The notes beneath the pieces were generated by a model. The model worked only from the letters and a program-made list of their open reading frames with translations, had not been told where the DNA came from and searched no databases. From Caldisericota bacterium (GTDB taxonomy: Bacteria > Caldisericota > Caldisericia > Caldisericales > Caldisericaceae), in the NCBI GenBank assembly GCA_003650285.1, contig QMOQ01000002.1:1-48738 (forward strand): DNA of 48,738 bases, written 5' to 3'. The position numbers and the translations under genes were made by a program. The first letter of the stretch is position 1. Every line of letters starts with the position of its first letter. This document shows positions 41,536 to 48,738 of the stretch, piece by piece.

Positions 41536-42076
41536 CTGCCATTGCCTCCTTAAACAATTCCGGAATCTCTTCTCCTATACCTATGAGATGAATCTCTTCG
41601 AGTGTCGTTTTATTATTTTCAAGATATTGTTTAATAGTCTTGTATATAAGTTGCGTTCCTTGTTTTTTTGGAAAGCCAAATATTCCACAGCTTACAGCCG
41701 GTATACTTATACTCTTTAATTTATATTTTGTCGCAATTATTAGCACAGAAAGAATCGCATTCTGAAGTTTTTCATCTTCATTTCCCTCACCCCAAACAGG
41801 GCCGACGGTATGAATTACATATTTTGCTTTAAGGTTTCCACCACTTGTAATAACAGCCTCTCCCGTTTTAAGAGGTCCCTTCTTTTTAATAATACTATCA
41901 CTTTCTTTCTGTATAGCAGGCCCGCCTCTACTTGCAATAGCGCCAGCAACACCACCGCCATGAGAAAGATACCTATTGGCGGCATTTACAATTGCATCAA
42001 CTTCCTCTTCTGTAATATTTCCGCAAGCAACTTGTATTTTTACTCCTGTTATTTCTTTCTCATATAATATTTGCAT
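41528..42076 (-). CDS. macro-domain protein (ADP-ribose/O-acetyl-ADP-ribose hydrolase-like)
   Basis: VACGNITEEEVDAIVNAANRYLSHGGGVAGAI; VIHTVGPVW; SISIPAVSCGIFGFPK. Confidence 0.94.
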   Translation of the reverse strand: MQILYEKEITGVKIQVACGNITEEEVDAIVNAANRYLSHGGGVAGAIASRGGPAIQKESDSIIKKKGPLKTGEAVITSGGNLKAKYVIHTVGPVWGEGNEDEKLQNAILSVLIIATKYKLKSISIPAVSCGIFGFPKKQGTQLIYKTIKQYLENNKTTLEEIHLIGIGEEIPELFKEAMADD

Positions 42077-42079
42077 AAG

Positions 42080-42589
42080 TCATCTTGAATTTAAAAATTT
42101 TACAACCTCTCTCATAAATGCAGGCAGATCGGATGGAGTTCTCGATGTAATAAGATTTCCGTCAACAACAACCTCTTCATTCACATATTTAGCGCCTGCA
42201 TTTTTTAAATCATCTTTTATAGCAGAGACGCCTGTCAAAGTCACACCATTAACAATATGCGCTGAAATCAAAACCCACCCAGCATGGCAAATTGCAGCAA
42301 CGAGTTTTTCTTCATCAAACATTTTCTTAACAAATTGCAATATTTTTAAATTTCTCCTTAACCTATCAGGCGCATAACCACCGGGAATAACAACACCACT
42401 GAAATTTTCCGGGTGAACTTCATCAATTGGCATCTCAGCATCTAAAACAAGCCCTATTTTGGAATGATAGGCCTTTTTCTCCGGGCCTACAAGCACAGCA
42501 TTAAAACCAGCTTCTTTTAATCTATAATAAGAATAAATCAACTCAAATTCATTAAAATTGTCTTCAATAAGTACTGCTATTGTTTTCAT
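42080..42589 (-). CDS. DJ-1/PfpI family protein
   Basis: SGVVIPGGYAPDRLRRN; VAAICHAGWVLISA (nucleophile elbow); LITSRTPSDLPAFMREVV. Confidence 0.93.
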   Translation of the reverse strand: MKTIAVLIEDNFNEFELIYSYYRLKEAGFNAVLVGPEKKAYHSKIGLVLDAEMPIDEVHPENFSGVVIPGGYAPDRLRRNLKILQFVKKMFDEEKLVAAICHAGWVLISAHIVNGVTLTGVSAIKDDLKNAGAKYVNEEVVVDGNLITSRTPSDLPAFMREVVKFLNSR

Positions 42590-42634
42590 AATACACCTCC
42601 TGTTAAATTATAACACAGAAACAAAAATTTTCTT

Positions 42635-43513
42635 TTAAGAAATATTCCAAACTTCCGACCTAGTAGAGAGATATACGCCTAAAAGAATTAAAGCTCCCCC
42701 AATAAATTCTATAAAGATAGGTGTTTCATGTAAAATAATCAATGCAAAAAATGTAGCAAAAACAGGCTCTCCAAGTATTGTAACAGCGACAAAGGGAGCA
42801 GAAAAATATTTTAACGCCCAATTAAATGCAGTGTGCCCAATAATCTGAGGAATAAATGCTAAAAGAAAGAAATAAAAGTAGGTTTCCTTAGGATAATAAA
42901 AAAGATTCTGTCTGGTTAAAATTGAGATTATAATAAGAATTGCTGCGGCAAAACTGTACACAAAAAAGATATACGTAATAAGGTTAAATTTCTTTCGCGC
43001 TTTTTTACCAATGATTAAATAAAAAGATACGGCAATTGCTCCCATAAGTGCAAGAAAATTACCATAATTAATGCTTAATCCTATATTCTTTGCTGAAAAA
43101 GCAATAATCATTCCTCCCACAAACGCTATTATGATGCCTATAATTGTACCTTTTTTTGTACTCTCCCTGAAAAGAATAAATGAAAAACCAGCAACAAAAA
43201 TAGGATTTGTTGTAACAAGCACAGTGGATGCAAGAACAGTAGTATAAGAAAGCGAGCTTATCCATAACACAAAATGAGCAGCAAGAAGACCTCCCAATAA
43301 TACAAAAGGTAAAACATCTTTTTTAAAATCTAAACATTTTAATTTATCTCTTTCTAAAATAAAAAACAGAGGAGCAATGAAAATTGCGCTAAGTCCCATT
43401 CTATAAGTTGCAATAACAAGTGGAGATGCATTGCAGAGACGGATAAAAATAGCTGCAAGACCCACAGAAACCATACCAATAAAAATTACAAATATAGATT
43501 TAACCTTGCTCAT
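42635..43513 (-). CDS. EamA/DMT superfamily permease
   Basis: ~10 TM segments, two EamA repeats (TTNPIFVAGFSFILFRES; LGEPVFATFFALIILHETP). Confidence 0.88.
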   Translation of the reverse strand: MSKVKSIFVIFIGMVSVGLAAIFIRLCNASPLVIATYRMGLSAIFIAPLFFILERDKLKCLDFKKDVLPFVLLGGLLAAHFVLWISSLSYTTVLASTVLVTTNPIFVAGFSFILFRESTKKGTIIGIIIAFVGGMIIAFSAKNIGLSINYGNFLALMGAIAVSFYLIIGKKARKKFNLITYIFFVYSFAAAILIIISILTRQNLFYYPKETYFYFFLLAFIPQIIGHTAFNWALKYFSAPFVAVTILGEPVFATFFALIILHETPIFIEFIGGALILLGVYLSTRSEVWNIS

Positions 43514-43675
43514 AGCCTATTATATAAGAAAAGACAGAAAAATTTACAGCAAATTGATAACAATTACACCGTTTACACAATAAAAACTAAACTGTTCCTT
43601 ATGCCGAAAAGTCTGAAAATTCTTTCAAAATGATGGAACTTTTTTGTAAGTTTTGTGTCTAATATATAGAGATAC

Positions 43676-43704
43676 GGGATGCAGGATTTGGGATATAGGA
43701 TTTT
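43676..43704. repeat. imperfect tandem duplication
   Basis: GGGATGCAGGATTT followed by GGGATATAGGATTTT in the long intergenic region. Confidence 0.45.
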
Positions 43705-43908
43705 GTGAATGGTAAGTTTGAAAAGCTATTGACTTGAAAAAACGATTAAAATGACGGCAAGATGGAGAAAATTGATTTGCTGAAAAATAGAAAATGTGCT
43801 TTTAAGAAATATAAAGTTGTGCTATAAGGAGGTAGTGTAATAGAAAGGTAAAAGGTCAATGAACAATGGGCAAGCATAGCATTGGCCGGCAGTGTCAATT
43901 CGCAAATG

Positions 43909-44610
43909 TCAAATGATTTTTAGATTTTTATTGGTTGAATAAATATTATACCTGCTGCCTCTTAAAAAACCGATAAGCATAATATCAGCATCTTTTGCCG
44001 TTTCAATAGCAAAATCTGTAGGCGCAGAACGGGAAACAATAGCCATAACACCTAACCTTTTTGCATATTGAACCGCAGTTTCACTTATCCTTCCACTCGT
44101 AAATAAAACATTAGCATCAGGCCATTTATCAGTCAAAATCGCATCACCAACCAACTTGAAAATAGTACTCTGCCGAGAAACATCTTCAAAAAATGAAATA
44201 AGCTTCTGTCCATCAGATAAACCTGAAATATGAGTCCCGCCAGTTTGTTTAAAAACTATACTTTTTGAAAGAAGTTCCTTCATAAGTACAAACAATTTTG
44301 AGGAATTAATAGAGAATTGCTTTTCTAATAAAAGAAAATTATCAGATATATTTTCAACTTCTGTATGGCAATCGGCATAGTAGCCTTTCTCCTTAAAAAC
44401 AATTCTTTTTAAATCATTTTTTTTATTAATATAACCTTTTAAAAACAGGTATCCAAAAACTAATTTCTCCTCAAATGAAGGAGAATAAACAATTCTTTCG
44501 ATAAGTTTATCGTTCAAATACAAATTAATATTTCTTTCCTTTACGATTTTGTCTTCCAATTCTTCCTTCAGTCCATTATTAAACCTCAGAATTTTAACGA
44601 ACTTTATCAC
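43909..44610 (-). CDS. fdhD: FdhD-like formate dehydrogenase accessory protein
   Basis: NGLKEELEDKIVKERNINLYLNDKLIERIVYSPSFEEKLVFGYLFLKGYI; FKQTGGTHISGL; SGRISETAVQYAKRLGVMAIVSRSAPTDFAIETAKDADIMLIGFLRGSRYNIYS; next to mobA and fdhA. Confidence 0.88.
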   Translation of the reverse strand: MIKFVKILRFNNGLKEELEDKIVKERNINLYLNDKLIERIVYSPSFEEKLVFGYLFLKGYINKKNDLKRIVFKEKGYYADCHTEVENISDNFLLLEKQFSINSSKLFVLMKELLSKSIVFKQTGGTHISGLSDGQKLISFFEDVSRQSTIFKLVGDAILTDKWPDANVLFTSGRISETAVQYAKRLGVMAIVSRSAPTDFAIETAKDADIMLIGFLRGSRYNIYSTNKNLKII

Positions 44611-45190
44611 TTAACAACTCCTGTGCTTTCTCGAAATCGCTTTTAGTATTCACATTAAAAAACGTCAAAAAATCAGGGTCAATGCTCTCTATCTCGCTTT
44701 CGCTGAGAAATTGTACAGAAGCAGTATTCAATAAAGAACGAAGTTTATAATCTTCAATTTTAATTTGCTCCTTAACAAGAGATATTAAGCGTCTATTATA
44801 AAAAGCAAATAACGGTTCAATCATCCCATTGTCAAAATAAGGAATATAAATATCTACATTCGTATTCAACATATTTTTCATATAGGAAAGAAGATTTTTA
44901 TTGATGAATGGCATATCGCAAGCAGCAAGAAAAATGAAATCTTTGTTTGTATATGTCAAAGCCGTAAACAATCCACCGATAGGCCCAATTCCCGGGATAC
45001 TATCAGGGATAATTTTGTAAGGATATGGAAGAACCCCCCTTCCGATAAAGAGGGGTTCTTCTTTAAATGATTCCTTGAAAAGACGATAAGTGCGTTCTAA
45101 AAGCAAAGTATTCTCAAAGGAAAGAAATACTTTATCTTTCCCCAGTCTTTTTCCCTTCCCTCCAATAAGAATGACAGGTTGAATTGTCAA
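44594..45190 (-). CDS. mobA: molybdenum cofactor guanylyltransferase (MobA-like)
   Basis: PVILIGGKGKRLGKDK; GIGPIGGLFTALTY; FLAACDMPFINK. Confidence 0.9.
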   Translation of the reverse strand: MTIQPVILIGGKGKRLGKDKVFLSFENTLLLERTYRLFKESFKEEPLFIGRGVLPYPYKIIPDSIPGIGPIGGLFTALTYTNKDFIFLAACDMPFINKNLLSYMKNMLNTNVDIYIPYFDNGMIEPLFAFYNRRLISLVKEQIKIEDYKLRSLLNTASVQFLSESEIESIDPDFLTFFNVNTKSDFEKAQELLSDKVR

Positions 45191-45195
45191 TCGTG

Positions 45196-46029
45196 TTACG
45201 CCTCTTTTTTAAGATAAATATACCAGTACAACATACCTACAAAGAGAGCTCCACCAATAATATTGCCTATTGTTACAGGAATCAGGTTTTTCGTAATAAG
45301 ATTTCCCCATGTAAGGTTGCTGAATGCTGACGCTGCTTTTCCTGTAGCATCTACAACTGTAGATGAGCCCTTAAGAAATAATCCGTAAGGAATAAAGAAC
45401 ATATTTGCTACACTATGCTCAAACCCTGAAGCAACAAACGCCATAATAGGGAAATAAATTGCAAGAATCTTGCCAGCAATGTCCTTTGCAGAAATTGCCA
45501 TCCAGACAGCAAGACAGACCAACCAGTTACATCCAATACCACGCATTAATGCCTGCATAAATGTAAGATTCACTTTTGCATTTGCAATATTCAAAGCGGT
45601 TGCGCCAACAAGACCTCCATTTGTAAGCCACAATCCCGTGCCAAACATAATACCAGCGAGAAGAACAGAACCAACAAAATTACCGAGATAAACAAGCATC
45701 CACCTGTTTAAAACCTGGCTCCAGCGAATCTTTCTTTCAAGAGCAGCAATCACAATGAGATTGTCTCCCGTAAATAATTCACTTCCTGCAATGATTACAA
45801 GCATAAGTCCTACGCTAAATACACTACCAGCAAGAAGCTTTGTTATTCCAACACCCAGATCAGTTTGATGCCCCACCATAATAGAGAGTTCAGCACCAAA
45901 AGCAATGAAAGCACCCGCAAGAATAGCAAGTGTAAAAAACTTCCCAGTAGGGATCCCAACCTTTTTTTGCCCAGCAGCACTCATTTTTTCAGCAATCTGC
46001 GCTGGCGAAAAGAAATTTAGTTCTGTCAT
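45196..46029 (-). CDS. focA: formate/nitrite transporter (FocA family)
   Basis: AGAFIAFGAELSIMVG...LLAGSVFSVGLMLVIIAGSELFTGDNL...NWLVCLAVWMA...GFEHSVANMFFIPYG. Confidence 0.94.
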   Translation of the reverse strand: MTELNFFSPAQIAEKMSAAGQKKVGIPTGKFFTLAILAGAFIAFGAELSIMVGHQTDLGVGITKLLAGSVFSVGLMLVIIAGSELFTGDNLIVIAALERKIRWSQVLNRWMLVYLGNFVGSVLLAGIMFGTGLWLTNGGLVGATALNIANAKVNLTFMQALMRGIGCNWLVCLAVWMAISAKDIAGKILAIYFPIMAFVASGFEHSVANMFFIPYGLFLKGSSTVVDATGKAASAFSNLTWGNLITKNLIPVTIGNIIGGALFVGMLYWYIYLKKEA

Positions 46030-46049
46030 ACTTTCTTCCTCCTTATATT

Positions 46050-48738
46050 TTATATTTTTTCGACCTTACAAGCACATACTTTATATTCCGGAATTTTTGC
46101 AATAGGGTCCAAAACCGGATTAGTTAAAACATTTGCTGCTGCTTCTTTAAAATGAAATGATACAAACACAAGACCTTGCTTAGGTCTATCAGATATTCGC
46201 ACATTTACTTTAATACTTCCTCTACGCGTAGAAATCTTTACCATTTCATCATTTTTAATGTTCAGTTTTTCGGCATCAATCGGATTAACTTCTACATAGT
46301 TTCGTGGTACAAATGCATCAAGTACTTTTACTCTTCTTGATTCATTGCCAGAATGGTAATGGAATAGAATCCTTCCTGTTGTAAGAATTAAAGGATATTC
46401 TTTATCAGGCAATTCTTTTGCAGGCTTGTACTCAACAGGTGATAGAAGCCCTTTTCCATTTGCACGTTTAAAATGACCATCGCCATGTAAAAATTTTGTT
46501 CCAGGGTGATCATCATTTATACAAGGCCACTGTAATCCTTGTTTTTCCAATCTATAATGATGAATGCCTGCATATGATGGAGTAAGTGATGCTATTTCAT
46601 CTGCAATTTCTGCACTGTTCTTAAATTGCATATTATAGCCCATTGCTGTTGCAACCTCTCCAATAATCTCCCAATCACATTTTGTATTCTCTGGTTTTCT
46701 CTTCGCAGGGCGGAGCAGTTGTACTCTTCTTTCAGTGCTTGTAAATGTACCGCTTTTTTCGTATGCTGACGCAGCAGGAAAAACAACATCTGCAATTTCT
46801 GCTGTTTCAGAAAGGAAGATATCCTGTACTGCAAGAAATTCTAATTTTTCAAAACCTTTTTTTGCATGTGTAATATCAGGCTCCGTCATCATGGGATTCT
46901 CTCCCATAATATACACTGCTTTCATTTTCCCTTCAAGAGCTTTATCTCCAAATTCCGAAACAGGAATTCCAACATTTTCAGATAGTTTCACTCCCCAGGC
47001 TTTTTCAAATTTCTCTTTCACCTTAGGATCTACCACTTTCTGATATCCAGGATATACATTAGGTAATGCCCCGAGATCGCAAGCACCCTGCACATTTGCC
47101 TGGCCACGTAAAGGATTAATCCCTGTACCGTTTCTTCCCAAATTTCCAGTAATTAACGCAAGATTTGCAATACTTAATACATTATCAGTTCCGGTAGAAT
47201 GCTGTGTAATACCCATCGTGTAGAAGATTGTTGCATTTTTTGCACTTCCATATATTTCAGCAGCCTGTTTAATAAAGGTTTTATCCACACCTGTAATTTT
47301 TGACACTGTATCAAGATCATATTTTTCAACAACTTTCTTAAACTCTTCAAATCCTTCTGTATGCGCTTTTATGAAGTCTTTATCCAAAAGATTCTCTTGA
47401 ATAATTACATTCATTATACCATTAAGGAGCTCAACATCTGTCCCTGGTGTATGTTGCAGGAAAAGGTTGGCTTCCTTTGCAATGTCAGTGTTTCGCGGGT
47501 CACAGACAATTATTTTTGCTTCATCCTTTCGCTGATGTTCTTTTACCATTTGCGCAATTACAGGATGTGTCTCTGTCATATTGGAACCAATGATGAACAT
47601 TACATCAGCATCTTTAATGTCGTCAAGTGAATTTGTTGCAGCTCCTGCACCTAATGCCTTGCCCAACCCTGTTACGGTAGAGGAATGACAAAGACGTGCA
47701 CAATTATCAACATTATTTGTGCCAATTACAGCTCGTGCAAATTTTTGTACAACATAATTATCTTCATTTGTACATCGAGAAGATCCAAGTACTCCAATTG
47801 CATCTGAACCGTATTTTTCTTTAATCTCTTTTAATTTTTTGGCAGTGTATTGAATTGCCTCATCCCAACTTGCTTCTCTGAGTTTTCCATTTTCTCTGAT
47901 TAACGGAGTAGTTAATCGTTCTTCACTGTTTGCATACTCATAGCCAAATCTACCTTTTACACAGGTTCTCCCGTTATTTACTAAGGGGTTTTCAATACCT
48001 TTTGCCATTATAAGATTGTTGTTTTTATCATTATATAATCGTAAATTACAACCCACACCACAATATGCACAGACAGTATCAGTTGGTGTTAAATTAAAAA
48101 TTTTGCCCTTGCCAACTCTCGGCTTTTCAATTAATGCACCAACAGGGCATGCTTGAACACATTCACCACAAAATTGGCATGTTGTTTCTTCAAGAGGTAA
48201 AGCAAACGGAGTAGAAACTTCTGATTTGTGCCCCCTCATTGCAACATTAATTGCTTCAACAATTGCCTGGTTCTCACAGGCGCCTATGCATCTTCGACAC
48301 AAAATACATTTTTGAGGATCAAACTGAATAAAAGGGTTTGTATCCCACGGAGTTTCTTTCGAAACCGCAAAAGCCTCTTCTTCATCAAGGAATTCACTTT
48401 TCTTTATACCAAATTGATATGCCAGATCTTGAAGAGTACAATCTCCATCCCGGTCACATGTCATACAATCCAGAGGATGATGCGCAAGAGCAAGTTCAAG
48501 ATTCATTCGCCTTGCGTCAATAACAGTTGGCGTGTCGGTAAAAATTTCCATTCCTTCCCCTACTTCAGTAATACAAGCCCGTTGAAGTGTCTTTGCTTTC
48601 TTCACTTCAACAACACACATTCCGCAGGACCCTTCTTCTGCAATACCCTTTAGGTAACAAAGTGTAGGAATCTCAATTCCTGCTTGTTTACAAGCATCCA
48701 AAATAGTTGTGCCCTGAGGCACCTGATAATCTTTTTCA
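46050..48738 (-). CDS. fdhA: formate dehydrogenase alpha subunit, N-terminus partial (extends beyond window)
   Basis: 2Fe-2S ferredoxin-like N-terminus, 4Fe-4S clusters, molybdopterin oxidoreductase core VCAYCGVGCNLRLY; active site NCARLCHSSTVTGL (Cys form); frame open to window edge (EKDYQVPQGTTILDACKQAG). Confidence 0.93.
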   Translation of the reverse strand, partial: EKDYQVPQGTTILDACKQAGIEIPTLCYLKGIAEEGSCGMCVVEVKKAKTLQRACITEVGEGMEIFTDTPTVIDARRMNLELALAHHPLDCMTCDRDGDCTLQDLAYQFGIKKSEFLDEEEAFAVSKETPWDTNPFIQFDPQKCILCRRCIGACENQAIVEAINVAMRGHKSEVSTPFALPLEETTCQFCGECVQACPVGALIEKPRVGKGKIFNLTPTDTVCAYCGVGCNLRLYNDKNNNLIMAKGIENPLVNNGRTCVKGRFGYEYANSEERLTTPLIRENGKLREASWDEAIQYTAKKLKEIKEKYGSDAIGVLGSSRCTNEDNYVVQKFARAVIGTNNVDNCARLCHSSTVTGLGKALGAGAATNSLDDIKDADVMFIIGSNMTETHPVIAQMVKEHQRKDEAKIIVCDPRNTDIAKEANLFLQHTPGTDVELLNGIMNVIIQENLLDKDFIKAHTEGFEEFKKVVEKYDLDTVSKITGVDKTFIKQAAEIYGSAKNATIFYTMGITQHSTGTDNVLSIANLALITGNLGRNGTGINPLRGQANVQGACDLGALPNVYPGYQKVVDPKVKEKFEKAWGVKLSENVGIPVSEFGDKALEGKMKAVYIMGENPMMTEPDITHAKKGFEKLEFLAVQDIFLSETAEIADVVFPAASAYEKSGTFTSTERRVQLLRPAKRKPENTKCDWEIIGEVATAMGYNMQFKNSAEIADEIASLTPSYAGIHHYRLEKQGLQWPCINDDHPGTKFLHGDGHFKRANGKGLLSPVEYKPAKELPDKEYPLILTTGRILFHYHSGNESRRVKVLDAFVPRNYVEVNPIDAEKLNIKNDEMVKISTRRGSIKVNVRISDRPKQGLVFVSFHFKEAAANVLTNPVLDPIAKIPEYKVCACKVEKI

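Noticed and set aside
47700-47800. Selenocysteine (TGA) in the formate dehydrogenase active site
   Set aside because: The frame is uninterrupted and the active-site position reads Cys (CARLCHSSTVTGL), so this is the Cys-type enzyme.

Overview
AT-rich bacterial chromosomal window that is densely coding and mostly core genome. Left part, minus strand: pgk (partial)-gap-rpoN-whiA-yvcK-rapZ, then hemW-lepA-clpC. Plus strand: gyrB-gyrA-AI-2E-type permease, rplU-rpmA-obgE-nadD-yqeK, then tRNA-Gly/Cys/Leu. Next come a flavodoxin-like protein, ATP-type pckA, a three-subunit molybdenum hydroxylase, a metallophosphoesterase, a YbjQ-domain membrane protein, a DMT permease, an FKBP/SlyD-type PPIase, a small stand-alone caspase-like/CHAT protein, rmuC and hutU. 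An accessory stretch at ~33.8-36.95 kb holds degraded or interrupted genes: a C-terminal fragment, an SdpI-like gene with a homopolymer frameshift, and an exported protein interrupted by an in-frame TAA. The right part is deoB-recG-rsmD, an RNase HI-like protein, a macro-domain protein, a DJ-1/PfpI protein, a DMT permease and a formate cluster (fdhD-like, mobA, focA, fdhA partial). No CRISPR array, rRNA, transposase or phage module was seen. Most notable: (1) whiA and obgE lack a canonical ATG/GTG/TTG codon at the homology-predicted N-terminus; (2) an RBS-embedding inverted repeat lies in front of the frameshifted sdpI-like gene, divergent from a 28-aa hydrophobic peptide ORF; (3) the exported-protein gene has an in-frame TAA; (4) the FdhD-like protein lacks the CxxC motif; (5) an orphan caspase-like/CHAT protein. 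All product calls come from reading motifs and family resemblance; no database search was run.
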